From contig CABUCM010000017.1 of NCBI GenBank assembly GCA_902490005.1, positions 1-54,027 of the forward strand: DNA of 54,027 bases. Reading direction: 5' to 3'. Under the pieces are notes generated by a model, which worked only from the letters and a program-made list of their open reading frames with translations, was not told the origin of the DNA and did no database searches. Positions 32,566-40,571 of this stretch are shown one piece after another. The translations under genes were made by a program, and so were the position numbers. This DNA is from an uncultured Ruminiclostridium sp. GTDB lineage: Bacteria; Bacillota; Clostridia; Oscillospirales; Acutalibacteraceae. Every line of letters begins with the position of its first letter. Position 1 is the stretch's first letter.

Positions 32566-33419
32566 TGCCGGCCCTCCTTTTGAAATTGCTGAATCAGGTC
32601 TGGGATACCCTGTTCAAAATTCACCCCATACCGCTCGTCGGTGCCATCCAAAACGGTGCGGGCGATGGCGGCGCTGACAAAATCCGCGGCGATTTGAGCG
32701 GAGTACTGAACCGTTAAGCCTTTCATCACCCCGGCGACAAAGACGCTTGCGAACAGGTCGCCCGTGCCGTGGTAATGACGGGCAATCTTCTGGGAAAACA
32801 CAAAGGACGGTTCCTTTCCCGGCCCTTCCTGGCAGGCGGCGCCGGTTTGGTCCTGAAAAAAGCTGATCCCGGTTAGGACCACGCCGCAGTGAAAGCGGGA
32901 AGCAAGGCGATTTAACAGGCCGCTTACCGCCTCCTCGGCGCGGTATCGCTCCGGTTGATAAGGCTCATCTAAAAGCAGAGCGGCTTCCGTCAGATTGGGC
33001 AAAATGAAATCCGCCTTTTCGCACAGGTCTTTTGTACCTCGGGCCATTTGAGGCGAATAGGTTTGGTACAGCTTTCCGTTGTCTGCCATACAGGGGTCCA
33101 CAAAGATCAGGGTGTCCCGCTGGGAAAGCAGGTCAAAGATTTCGGATACCACGTCGATCTGCTCCATCGAGCCTAAAAAGCCGCTGTAGATCCCATCGAA
33201 TTTCAGCCCCAGCCGGCGCCATTGCCTGGCGGCGGGCAGCAGGTCCGGGGTCAGGTCCCGATGGGTAAAACCGGGCAGGCCGCCGGTGTGGGAGGACAGG
33301 GAAGCGGTCAGCAGGGGGCAGGTTTCCAGCCCGCAGGCGGAAAGGATGGGAAGAATCACGGTTAAAGAGCATTTCCCGAACCCGGAAAGGTCGTGGATCG
33401 CGGCAATTCGTTTATTCAT
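32562..33419 (-). CDS. pdxY: Pyridoxal/pyridoxamine kinase
   Basis: A 285-residue PfkB-superfamily vitamin B6 kinase. Diagnostic N-terminus IAAIHDLSGFGKCSLTVILPILSACGLETCPLLTASLSSHTGG, then DPCMADNGKLYQTY (metal/ATP part), PNLTEAALLL, and the C-terminal GTGDLFASVFVAG anion hole with catalytic Asp. It phosphorylates pyridoxal or pyridoxamine for salvage. It is preceded by galT after three bases and followed by the HAD gene with overlap, so co-transcription is clear although the pathway link is not. The symbol follows the usual naming of single-copy pyridoxamine kinases; pdxK is the alternative. Confidence 0.9.
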   Translation of the reverse strand: MNKRIAAIHDLSGFGKCSLTVILPILSACGLETCPLLTASLSSHTGGLPGFTHRDLTPDLLPAARQWRRLGLKFDGIYSGFLGSMEQIDVVSEIFDLLSQRDTLIFVDPCMADNGKLYQTYSPQMARGTKDLCEKADFILPNLTEAALLLDEPYQPERYRAEEAVSGLLNRLASRFHCGVVLTGISFFQDQTGAACQEGPGKEPSFVFSQKIARHYHGTGDLFASVFVAGVMKGLTVQYSAQIAADFVSAAIARTVLDGTDERYGVNFEQGIPDLIQQFQKEGRQ

Positions 33420-33422
33420 AGC

Positions 33423-34937
33423 TTATTTCCCATTGACCGCGCCGATAAACCGCAGGAACGCGTTCCTGCCGTCCTCGCCGGTTTTGAATACGCCGGAGTT
33501 TTCCAAAATAGCCGAGAATACCCCGCCCACCTGCTCCTGTACAAATTCGTGGACGTCCTTTTCGCCGGGATATATTTTTTTGAGTTCCTCATACCATTCG
33601 CGGTGGGGAGCCATCTGCTCCTGAGAAAAGATTTCCTTCTCTTTGTCCGGGTAAGCCAAGGCCTCTTCCATAAGGGCTAATTCGGACTTCAGCCTGGCGG
33701 GAAGGACTGCTAAACCCATGACCTCGATGAGGCCGATATTTTCCTTTTTCAGATGGTGGTATTGGGCGTGAGGATGGAAGATGCCAAGAGGATGCTCCTC
33801 ACTGGCGCGGTTGTTCCGCAGCACCAAGTCCAGTTCAAAACGGCCGCCCCGCTTGCGGGCGATGGGGGTGATGGTGTTGTGGGGGGTATCCCCTGTAAAC
33901 GCTTGCACTTTCGCCTTAGGATCAGAATAAGCGCGCCAATGGAAAAGAATTTTATCCGCTAAGTCGGCGAGCACGTCTTGATCCACAGAGGACAGACGGA
34001 TGACTGACAAAGGCCATTTCACAATGGAAGCCTCCACCTGGGGATAACCGTCGAAGGAAATGGCTTTTTCGCTTGGCGCTTTCGCCATGGGCAGCTCGTA
34101 GCAGCCCCCCTGAAAATGGTCGTGGGAAAGGATGGACCCTCCCACAATGGGAAGATCAGCGTTGGAACCCATAAAATAATGGGGGAATTTATCCACAAAC
34201 GCCAGCAGGCGGGCAAAGGTTTTTCGCTCGATTTTCATGGGGACATGTTCGGCGTTCAGCAGGATGCAATGTTCATTGTAGTAAACATAGGGGGAATACT
34301 GGAAATACCAAAGTTCGCCTCGGAGATCTATGGGGATCAACCGATGGTTGCCTCTAGGCGGCTGGGATACATTGCCCGCGTACCCCTCGGTCTCCCGGCA
34401 TAAAAGGCATTTGGGATAAGAGGCGCTTTTTAAATTCCTGGCGGCGGCGATGGCTTTAGGGTCCTTTTCTGGCTTTGACAGATTGATGGTGATATCCATT
34501 TTGCCGTAGGGGGTATCCGCAGTCCATTTCTCATCCTTTTTCACCCGGTCGGTACGGATATAATTGGAATTTCGGCTGAGGCGGTAAAAATAATCGGTGG
34601 CCGCTTTCCGGTTGATATGGTACAGGGAACGGAATTGGTATATCACCTCAGAGGGCCGGGGCATAAGACAGGCCATGATTTCCGTGTCCATCAGGTCCCG
34701 GTAAACAGGAGAATTGCTGTCCAGTCGGCCATTTTCCGCCGCCCAATCCAGGATACGGTCTAAAATAGGCGCCGGGCTGGAAAGGGTTTCCTCCGGGCTG
34801 GACGCCGGGGCGTAGTCGTCAAGCTTCAGCAGCGCCAAAAGCCGGTTGACAGCGAATACGGCGTCAACCTCATGAAGCAGCCCCTTTTTGACGCCATAGC
34901 TGACCAGCCTTGGGATTTCCTGATTAATATCGATCAT
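33423..34937 (-). CDS. galT: UDP-glucose-hexose-1-phosphate uridylyltransferase, class II
   Basis: A 504-residue class II GalT, the Gram-positive form. Markers: the N-terminal MIDINQEIPRLVSYGVKKGLL region, YPKCLLCRETEGYAGN, NADLPIVGGSILSHDHFQGG, and the active-site His triad stretch GIFHPHAQYHHLKKENIGLIEVMGLAVLPARLK. It transfers UMP between UDP-glucose and galactose-1-phosphate in the Leloir pathway. SD AGGAGTG precedes the ATG. It follows the hexapeptide-repeat protein by 12 bases. galK lies about 8.5 kb away in the same direction with its own promoter; no galE is in the window. Confidence 0.95.
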   Translation of the reverse strand: MIDINQEIPRLVSYGVKKGLLHEVDAVFAVNRLLALLKLDDYAPASSPEETLSSPAPILDRILDWAAENGRLDSNSPVYRDLMDTEIMACLMPRPSEVIYQFRSLYHINRKAATDYFYRLSRNSNYIRTDRVKKDEKWTADTPYGKMDITINLSKPEKDPKAIAAARNLKSASYPKCLLCRETEGYAGNVSQPPRGNHRLIPIDLRGELWYFQYSPYVYYNEHCILLNAEHVPMKIERKTFARLLAFVDKFPHYFMGSNADLPIVGGSILSHDHFQGGCYELPMAKAPSEKAISFDGYPQVEASIVKWPLSVIRLSSVDQDVLADLADKILFHWRAYSDPKAKVQAFTGDTPHNTITPIARKRGGRFELDLVLRNNRASEEHPLGIFHPHAQYHHLKKENIGLIEVMGLAVLPARLKSELALMEEALAYPDKEKEIFSQEQMAPHREWYEELKKIYPGEKDVHEFVQEQVGGVFSAILENSGVFKTGEDGRNAFLRFIGAVNGK

Positions 34938-34949
34938 TTTTTGACACTC

Positions 34950-35618
34950 CTATAATTTTTTCGCGATTTCTGAAGCGGTCTTGTAAATACTCTTTGGCGG
35001 CACCACGCCCCGCACCATAGATAAGGGATACACATTGCTCCCCGGGCAGACCACGCTGCCGGGGTTCAGTACGGAATTACAGCCCACCTCCACACAGTCG
35101 CCCAAAATGGCGCCGAATTTTTTCAGCCCAGTGGGGATTTTTTCCCCTTGGCAGTTGACAGTGACCAAAGTCTTATCTGATTTCACATTGGAGGTAATGG
35201 AGCCGGCGCCCATATGGGAGCGGTAGCCTAAGATGGAGTCCCCCACATAGTTATAATGGGGCACCTGGACGTTATTAAATAGAATGACGTTTTTCAGTTC
35301 TGTGGAATTGCCCACCACAGCGTTTTCCCCTACCAAAGCGCTGCCCCGCAGAAAAGCGCCATGGCGGACCTCGGTGTTTGCGCCGATGATAATGGGCCCG
35401 TTTAGATAGGCGGATGGGTAGACGACGGCGGATTTAGCCACCCAAACATTTTCCTTGATTTCTTCATACTCATCCTTGGGCAGGTTAGGACCCAGGGCTA
35501 GAATAAATTCTTTGATATGGGGCAAAGCCTCCCAGGGATATTGAAAGCGCATTAACAGGCTCTCCGCCTGGGTCTGGGATAAATCAAATAGGTTTGGAAT
35601 GGTCAATTGTGAATACAT
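34950..35618 (-). CDS. Left-handed beta-helix (hexapeptide-repeat) nucleotidyl-/acyltransferase-like protein
   Basis: A 222-residue protein made mainly of hexapeptide repeats: from VWVAKSAVVYPSAYLNGPIIIGANTEVRHGAFLRGSALVG to GDCVEVGCNSVLNPGSVVCPGSNVYPLSMVRGVVPP. It resembles the C-terminal beta-helix half of GlmU/UDP-GlcNAc pyrophosphorylase-like proteins but lacks the nucleotidyltransferase domain. The N-terminal helical section (LTIPNLFDLSQTQAESLL) may be an oligomerisation part. It probably forms a trimer and transfers an acyl group or binds a sugar nucleotide; being first in the galT operon supports sugar metabolism. SD CGGAGG. Confidence 0.83.
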   Translation of the reverse strand: MYSQLTIPNLFDLSQTQAESLLMRFQYPWEALPHIKEFILALGPNLPKDEYEEIKENVWVAKSAVVYPSAYLNGPIIIGANTEVRHGAFLRGSALVGENAVVGNSTELKNVILFNNVQVPHYNYVGDSILGYRSHMGAGSITSNVKSDKTLVTVNCQGEKIPTGLKKFGAILGDCVEVGCNSVLNPGSVVCPGSNVYPLSMVRGVVPPKSIYKTASEIAKKL

Positions 35619-35666
35619 GAAATACCTCCGTCCGGCTAAAGTGTAAGATATTACGAATCTAAGCTT

Positions 35667-35695
35667 ATTATATTTTTTTCTGATGAGCAGGTCAA
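35667..35695 (-). promoter_or_regulatory. Promoter of the galT operon
   Basis: On the minus strand TTGACC and a perfect TATAAT with a 17-base spacer, about 49 bases upstream of the first ATG. Confidence 0.85.
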
Positions 35696-35781
35696 GGAAA
35701 GGATAAAAAAGTACACATATTCACATCATTTTTCCATAAGGTACGGCGGTTTTGGGTATGGACGAATGTGAAAAAGACGGG

Positions 35782-35787
35782 TATAAT
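35782..35787 (+). promoter_or_regulatory. Possible -10 box of the dehydrogenase gene
   Basis: A perfect TATAAT about 120 bases before the ATG at 35910, without a clear -35. Between it and the start the leader has no obvious aptamer or second gene; a T7 run at 35849-35855 is not backed by a strong hairpin. Confidence 0.35.
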
Positions 35788-35909
35788 AAAAAATAGCTTT
35801 ATTTAGAGGTTTCTTACGATGCCAAAGGTTTGCCTTCCAGCTGGTGGTTTTTTTGAGTGCAGAGGAAGGATTCTGGCTTTTAGAAAAGCTAGGGTGAGGA
35901 GGATCGGTA

Positions 35910-36860
35910 ATGAAGATCGTTATTTTAGACGGATATACCACAAACACCGGTGATTTAAGCTGGGAACGCCTTGAAAAATTAGGCGACCTGACGGTTTATT
36001 CCCGGACAAGGCCGGAAGAGCTTTATGAAAGGGCAAAAGACGCGGAGCTTCTGATTACCAACAAGACAGTTTTAAACGGCGGCGCCATTCGCAGCTTGAA
36101 AAAGCTGAAATATATCGGTACCATATCCACCGGCTTTAATGTGGTGGATATCCAAACCGCGGGGGAGCTGGGAATCCCGGTTTGCAACGTGCCATCCTAC
36201 TGCACTAAGGCGGTAGCGCAGATGACTTTCGCCCTGCTGTTCTCTTTTACCAACCATGTGTCGCTGCACAACCAATCGGTGCATCAAGGCGAGTGGGAAA
36301 ACAGCACGGATTTCTGCTATTGGAAAGCTCCGCTGATGGAATTGGAGCATAAAAATTTCGGCGTATATGGTTTCGGAAGTATCGGACAGGCTACGGCGAA
36401 AATTGCCGCGGATTTAGGGATGAACGTGCTGGTTTACAGCCGGTCGGAAAAGGCCCTGCCTTATGGTTACCGGTGGGTATCTCAGGAGGCGTTATTCCGG
36501 GAAAGTGATGTGCTTTCTCTGCACTGTCCCTTGACACCTGAAACTACGGGCCTTGTCAACCGGGATACCCTGGCCCTGATGAAGCCCACCGCTTATTTGA
36601 TTAATACCTCCCGGGGCCAGGTGATCTGTGAGCAGGACCTGGCGGAGGCCTTAAACAGCGGCAAACTGGCGGGCGCGGCTATGGATGTGCTGTGCAAGGA
36701 GCCGCCGGAAAAGGGGAACCCCTTGACCCATTGCGACCGCTGTATCATTACGCCCCATATTTCCTGGGCCGCCGAGGATAGCCGGGCCTGGCTTTTGGAT
36801 ACAGTGTGCGACAACGTGGAGGCGTTTTTGAACGGAACCCCTCAGAACCGGGTGAATTAA
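35910..36860 (+). CDS. D-2-hydroxyacid dehydrogenase (NAD-dependent)
   Basis: A 316-residue enzyme of the D-isomer-specific 2-hydroxyacid dehydrogenase family. The Rossmann part shows NFGVYGFGSIGQATAKIAADLGMNVLVYSR (GxGxxG), catalytic Arg in LINTSRGQVI, Glu in the GAAMDVLCKEPP region, and His in ITPHISWAAEDSR. It interconverts a D-2-hydroxy acid (glycerate, lactate or similar) and its 2-oxo acid with NAD(H). SD GGTGAGGAGG. Sequence length and TNKTVLNGG start suit glycerate dehydrogenase/hydroxypyruvate reductase, but specificity is not certain. Confidence 0.92.
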   Translation: MKIVILDGYTTNTGDLSWERLEKLGDLTVYSRTRPEELYERAKDAELLITNKTVLNGGAIRSLKKLKYIGTISTGFNVVDIQTAGELGIPVCNVPSYCTKAVAQMTFALLFSFTNHVSLHNQSVHQGEWENSTDFCYWKAPLMELEHKNFGVYGFGSIGQATAKIAADLGMNVLVYSRSEKALPYGYRWVSQEALFRESDVLSLHCPLTPETTGLVNRDTLALMKPTAYLINTSRGQVICEQDLAEALNSGKLAGAAMDVLCKEPPEKGNPLTHCDRCIITPHISWAAEDSRAWLLDTVCDNVEAFLNGTPQNRVN

Positions 36861-36875
36861 CGCTTTTTCCCCACA

Positions 36876-36912
36876 AAAAAACAGGAACCCGTTACCGGAT
36901 TCCTGTTTTTTA
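36876..36912 (+). terminator. Dehydrogenase terminator
   Basis: ACAGGAA and TTCCTGT arms, extended by A/T runs, close a short internal loop and are followed by TTTTT. Confidence 0.85.
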
Positions 36913-36925
36913 AGGGAGGAGTATT

Positions 36926-36955
36926 ATGAAAAACGCGTTCTTGAACTCGGAATAA
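36926..36955 (+). CDS. Possible nine-residue leader peptide
   Basis: A GGGAGGAG Shine-Dalgarno just after the terminator precedes an ATG that encodes MKNAFLNSE and a stop. The rest of 36956-37115 contains only a promoter candidate. It may be a leader, a gene stump or chance. No transcription start is visible between the terminator and this ORF, so translation would require read-through. Confidence 0.25.
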   Translation: MKNAFLNSE

Positions 36956-37053
36956 GTTAAGTTATTTTCTGATTTTAGTATAGGGCGAAAAAGTGGTGAT
37001 GTCAACGGGTTTTGACCAGGGTTAACGGCCATTTCACATCTTTTTACAACTTA

Positions 37054-37082
37054 TAGACAATTACAAGACGAAACCGAGATAA
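37054..37082 (+). promoter_or_regulatory. Candidate promoter of the methyltransferase gene
   Basis: TAGACA and AGATAA with a 17-base spacer, 33 bases before the ATG. The match is moderate and the region is AT-rich. Confidence 0.45.
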
Positions 37083-37115
37083 ATATAAAATTGGGTTAAT
37101 AAAGGAGATAAAGTA

Positions 37116-37910
37116 ATGATTATTATTGGAGAAAAATTGAACAGTTCCATCTCGTCTGTTTATGAGGCGATTGAGAAGAAAGACAGCCGTTTCGTGTCCG
37201 ACATGGCGGTAAAACAGGAGGAAGCGGGCGCTCATTTTTTGGATATCAATGCCGGCATGTTTGTGGACACGGAGGAGGAAAACCTGCGGTGGCTGATGAA
37301 CACCGTACAGGCGGTTTCCAAGCTTCCTTTGGTCATCGATACCCCTGATCCTAAGGTGGCCCTCGCGTTAGCCAAAGAATATCAAGGGGAAAAGCCCATT
37401 ATCAATTCCGTGACCCTGGAGGAAAACCGCTTCGCCCCCATGGTGGAGGCGGCGAAAACCTGCGGGGCGGGTATGGTTGCTTTGTGCATGGATGATTCCG
37501 GCGTGCCGGATGGCGTGGAGAGAAGGATCGAGCTGGCAAATGTCCTCGCCGATAAGCTGTTGAAGGAAGGCTTTCAGATGGAGGATATTTATCTGGACCC
37601 CATGGTGCGTCCGGTAGGCTCCGGCGAGGGCTACGGCCTGGAGGCGGTCCGCGCCATTCAGGAAATCCGGAAAAATCTTCCCGAGGCCCATATTGTCTGC
37701 GGCCTTTCCAACAGCTCCTTCGGCCTTCCCAACCGGGCGCTGATTAACCGGACCTTTTTGACCGCCGCCATGACCGCGGGGCTAGACGCGGCGATTATGG
37801 ACCCCATGAATCGGGAACTGATCGCCACCATGTACGCCGCCGAGGCGGTGCTGGGGATAGACGACTACTGCATCGAGTATTTAGGCGCTTACCGGGATGG
37901 GATCCTTTAA
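37116..37910 (+). CDS. Methyltetrahydrofolate:corrinoid methyltransferase-like protein
   Basis: A 264-residue pterin-binding TIM barrel, the size of AcsE (MeTr) and of MtvC/MtgA-type methyltransferases. Markers: GEKLNSS start, HFLDINAGMF (pterin pocket Asp/Asn), LPLVIDTPDP, INSVTLEE, GLSNSSFGLPNR (corrinoid-proximal Asn) and DAAIMDPMNREL. It moves a methyl group between methyl-THF and a corrinoid protein. No corrinoid protein, activating protein or Wood-Ljungdahl gene is nearby, so the partner is unidentified. SD AAAGGAG. Confidence 0.9.
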   Translation: MIIIGEKLNSSISSVYEAIEKKDSRFVSDMAVKQEEAGAHFLDINAGMFVDTEEENLRWLMNTVQAVSKLPLVIDTPDPKVALALAKEYQGEKPIINSVTLEENRFAPMVEAAKTCGAGMVALCMDDSGVPDGVERRIELANVLADKLLKEGFQMEDIYLDPMVRPVGSGEGYGLEAVRAIQEIRKNLPEAHIVCGLSNSSFGLPNRALINRTFLTAAMTAGLDAAIMDPMNRELIATMYAAEAVLGIDDYCIEYLGAYRDGIL

Positions 37911-37922
37911 CAAAACAAGCTG

Positions 37923-37960
37923 AAAAAGCAGGCGGAAGTTTTTCTTCCGCCTGCTTTTTT
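37923..37960. terminator. Strong terminator, convergent genes
   Basis: AAGCAGGCGGAAG and CTTCCGCCTGCTT with a five-T loop, A and T runs outside; it serves the methyltransferase gene and the minus-strand lipoprotein gene. Confidence 0.92.
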
Positions 37961-38021
37961 ATGAAACTGGTGGTTTGTTTCCGCGTAATTGATTCGGCCG
38001 TCTCTTCTGGCGCCCAAAGGG

Positions 38022-39863
38022 TTACCAGCGGTTTCCGCCGGGAGGCTCCATACCCCCTGGCGGCTGGCCTCCCATGCCGCCGCCCATCATACCGCCGGAG
38101 CCGTAGACAAGCTGAGTCAGCTCAATGGTTTGGGTTTCAGAGCCGGCGGTCAGGGTATAGGTTTCCCCAGCCGCCATTTGAGGGCAGCTGACTATTACGG
38201 AGGAATACTCCTTTGCAGGGGAGAAAGAAACAAGGAGGTTTCCGCCGGCGTCTGTCAGCGCGACTTGAGAATTGGCCGCTTGGGTGGTGAAATTCACCAG
38301 AATTACCCCCTGAGTAGAGGAAGAACCGAAGTTTTGGGCCATTTGGCTGGAGCCCGCCGCCACGATGATACCGCCGGTGATACTACCGTCGCCGTCATAA
38401 TCCAGAGCCCCGTCTGCGCCGCTGGTGGGGCCGGAAACGTAAACTTCCCCGCCGGAAATGGCCAGCGGCCCATTGGAATCGATACCATCGCCGCCGGCGT
38501 CTATGGTAATTCTGCCGCCGGAGATTTCCAAACGGCACGTTACGGAGGAGGTGAAATTGTCCATGCCCGGCCTGCCGTTCAAGGAGCTTTGGTCGCTGCC
38601 GCCGGCGGCGTTTATCCCGTCGTCGCTGGCGGCCAGGGAGATTTCTCCGCCAGAAATGGATACAATCTGCCCCTCGATGCCCTCATAGCTTTTTTCGATG
38701 TTTAACGTGCCGCCGGAAATGGTTGTTTGGGTATCGGCATGGATACCATCGTCGCCGGATAACAGCTGGAAGGTGCCGCCGCTTATGGACACATTGGCGT
38801 TGGAGTGGATGCAGTCGTCGGAGGAATCGATTTGGAACACGCCCCCATTGACAGTCAGGTCTCCATCCGCTTTTAGCCCCTTGGCGCTGGAAGCGGCTTC
38901 TTCATCGGCGGACGTATCCTCCCGGCCCCAGAAGCCCCAGTCCGGATTGACGGAGCCGTCCTGTTTGGTGCTGGCGTTTGCGCTGCCGCCGCCTGTGGTC
39001 AACACGAACTTGCCATCCTGGATTTGCAGTGCGGAGGCGGCATCAAAACCGTCGGTTTGGGCGTTGACGGTGAAATCGCCGCCGGCAATATAGAGAAAGC
39101 CAAGAGAAGTGTCGTTGGCATTTTCCGCGTGGATGCCGTCCTTACCGGAGGTAATGGCAAAGGTGCCGCTGGAAATGCGGACGCTGTCTTTTCCGCAAAG
39201 GCCGTGGCTGGCGGCGTTGATCTCGTAGGTGCCGCTGGTGACCACCAAGTCGTCTTTCGAGACGATACCGTGGCCGTAAGCCGCGTGAATGGTAAGAGAG
39301 CCCAGCCCGTTTAGGGTGAGGTCCTCTTTAGAGAAGATGACGGAGTCAATATTGTTGTCATCAATGGCTACAAACTCGCTTTGATTGGAAAGCTTGTTTT
39401 CCGTATCCGCAGCCAGGGTGACAAACACTTTGTCGGCCTGTTTTATATAAATAGCGGCGCTGGTGTCACAGTTGATATCCACGCCGTTTAAGACAAGATG
39501 AAGCTTGTCGGTTTTTTCCGCATCGATTACAATTTGGCCGTTGGATAAGGAACCGGAAAGAAGATAGGTGCCTTCCCCGGTGATGGTGACCGTACTGCCG
39601 GAAATACTGACCCGGCTGTCGTCACAGGCGGCGGAGGAACCGTTTAACGCAATGGCCGCGCTTTCTCTTTCCTCATAGCCGATCTCCATATCCCGGTCGG
39701 TAAACATACTGTCGGCACTCACCGCTTCTGAAGAGGAGGGCTCTGAAGACGCGGTTTGCGCGGCGGCGGGCGTAACGCCGGTTTCCCCGGCTGTTTGGGC
39801 GCAGCCTGTAAAACACACGGCTGCGGCCCAGGCCAACAGCAGGACGAAAGGTCGTTTCTGCAT
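38022..39863 (-). CDS. Cthe_2159-like carbohydrate-binding beta-helix lipoprotein
   Basis: A 613-residue exported protein. The signal peptide (residues 1-20, LLLAWAAAVCF) ends in TGC, a lipobox-like site, so it is probably lipid-anchored. After a Ser/Ala-rich linker, residues about 70-540 hold many repeats of an ISGGTF/ADGDGIH-like unit (SISGGTFQLLSGDDGIHAD is one), a right-handed beta-helix with Ca-binding Asp turns, as in the Cthe_2159 family that binds cellulose and acidic sugars. The tail is Gly/Met/Pro-rich (GGMMGGGMGGQPPGG). It shares an operon with DUF4956 and VTC genes, starting 15 bases after DUF4956. Confidence 0.88.
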   Translation of the reverse strand: MQKRPFVLLLAWAAAVCFTGCAQTAGETGVTPAAAQTASSEPSSSEAVSADSMFTDRDMEIGYEERESAAIALNGSSAACDDSRVSISGSTVTITGEGTYLLSGSLSNGQIVIDAEKTDKLHLVLNGVDINCDTSAAIYIKQADKVFVTLAADTENKLSNQSEFVAIDDNNIDSVIFSKEDLTLNGLGSLTIHAAYGHGIVSKDDLVVTSGTYEINAASHGLCGKDSVRISSGTFAITSGKDGIHAENANDTSLGFLYIAGGDFTVNAQTDGFDAASALQIQDGKFVLTTGGGSANASTKQDGSVNPDWGFWGREDTSADEEAASSAKGLKADGDLTVNGGVFQIDSSDDCIHSNANVSISGGTFQLLSGDDGIHADTQTTISGGTLNIEKSYEGIEGQIVSISGGEISLAASDDGINAAGGSDQSSLNGRPGMDNFTSSVTCRLEISGGRITIDAGGDGIDSNGPLAISGGEVYVSGPTSGADGALDYDGDGSITGGIIVAAGSSQMAQNFGSSSTQGVILVNFTTQAANSQVALTDAGGNLLVSFSPAKEYSSVIVSCPQMAAGETYTLTAGSETQTIELTQLVYGSGGMMGGGMGGQPPGGMEPPGGNRW

Positions 39864-39878
39864 TTTGAGACGCCTCCT

Positions 39879-40571
39879 TTATAATTCGTAAGCGTTGGTT
39901 TCCTGCTTCGATAGGGTGATTTCCAGGTTCCCGTTGCGGCACCGCAGGGCGTCAAGAAATTCCTTTTCTTTTGCCGCGTCCTTCAGGGTCATCTGGTAGG
40001 TCAATTTAAACAGGCTTCCCATATTGGTGCTCTTGACCTGGACCACCTCATATTTTTCGGTGTATTTCTCCAGCAGGTCGTCAAACACCCCGGTATAATC
40101 CAAATCCTCGGGAATGGTGATCCGCAGGGTTTTGTCCAGAGAGGGTTTGTTTTCCCCAAGCCGTGTTTTGTTGTAAAGCATGGTTACCGCGCCTAAAATC
40201 ACGGCGAACAAAACGCCGTAGGCGAGATAGCCCATGCCTACCGCCAGCCCGGCGCCCATGGCCAGGAAAATAGCGCCGATCTCCTTGGCGGAGCCGGGCA
40301 CGGAGCGGAACCGGACCAGATTGAAAGCGCCGGCTACCGCCACCCCGGCGCCGATGCTGCCGTTGACCATCATAATCACCACGCACACTACGGTGGGAAT
40401 CAGGGCCAGCGTGACGACAAAGCTTTTGGTGTAGCGGCTTTTATAGCTGTAAGAGAAAGCCAGCACCAGGCCGATGGCCAGTGCCACGGCAACACAGAGC
40501 AAAAAACTGGAAACAGAGATGAATGAAGCGGTGCCAGAATCGAAAATGCCGTTGAAAATCGTGTCAAGCAC
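39879..40571 (-). CDS. DUF4956 integral membrane protein
   Basis: A 230-residue protein with four N-terminal TM segments: SFLLCVAVALAIGLVLAFSY, FVVTLALIPTVVCVVIMMV, a conserved NGSIGAGVAVAGAFNLVRFRS stretch, and AMGAGLAVGMGYLAYGVLFA. The cytosolic C-terminus (about 135-230) is a ferredoxin-like ACT-type fold by pattern. The start is GTG at 40571 and overlaps the VTC stop by 8 bases. This family is regularly linked to VTC-domain and CotH or Cthe_2159-like genes, so it is thought to be the membrane part of that module; function unknown. Confidence 0.87.
   Translation of the reverse strand: MLDTIFNGIFDSGTASFISVSSFLLCVAVALAIGLVLAFSYSYKSRYTKSFVVTLALIPTVVCVVIMMVNGSIGAGVAVAGAFNLVRFRSVPGSAKEIGAIFLAMGAGLAVGMGYLAYGVLFAVILGAVTMLYNKTRLGENKPSLDKTLRITIPEDLDYTGVFDDLLEKYTEKYEVVQVKSTNMGSLFKLTYQMTLKDAAKEKEFLDALRCRNGNLEITLSKQETNAYEL

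Noticed and set aside
38458..39314. Several plus-strand frames inside the beta-helix lipoprotein gene
   Set aside because: They are shadows of repeat-rich coding sequence on the minus strand.
38022..39863. Tandem DNA repeats within the lipoprotein gene
   Set aside because: The repeated feel comes from protein-level beta-helix repeats; the DNA copies are too diverged to call a repeat array.
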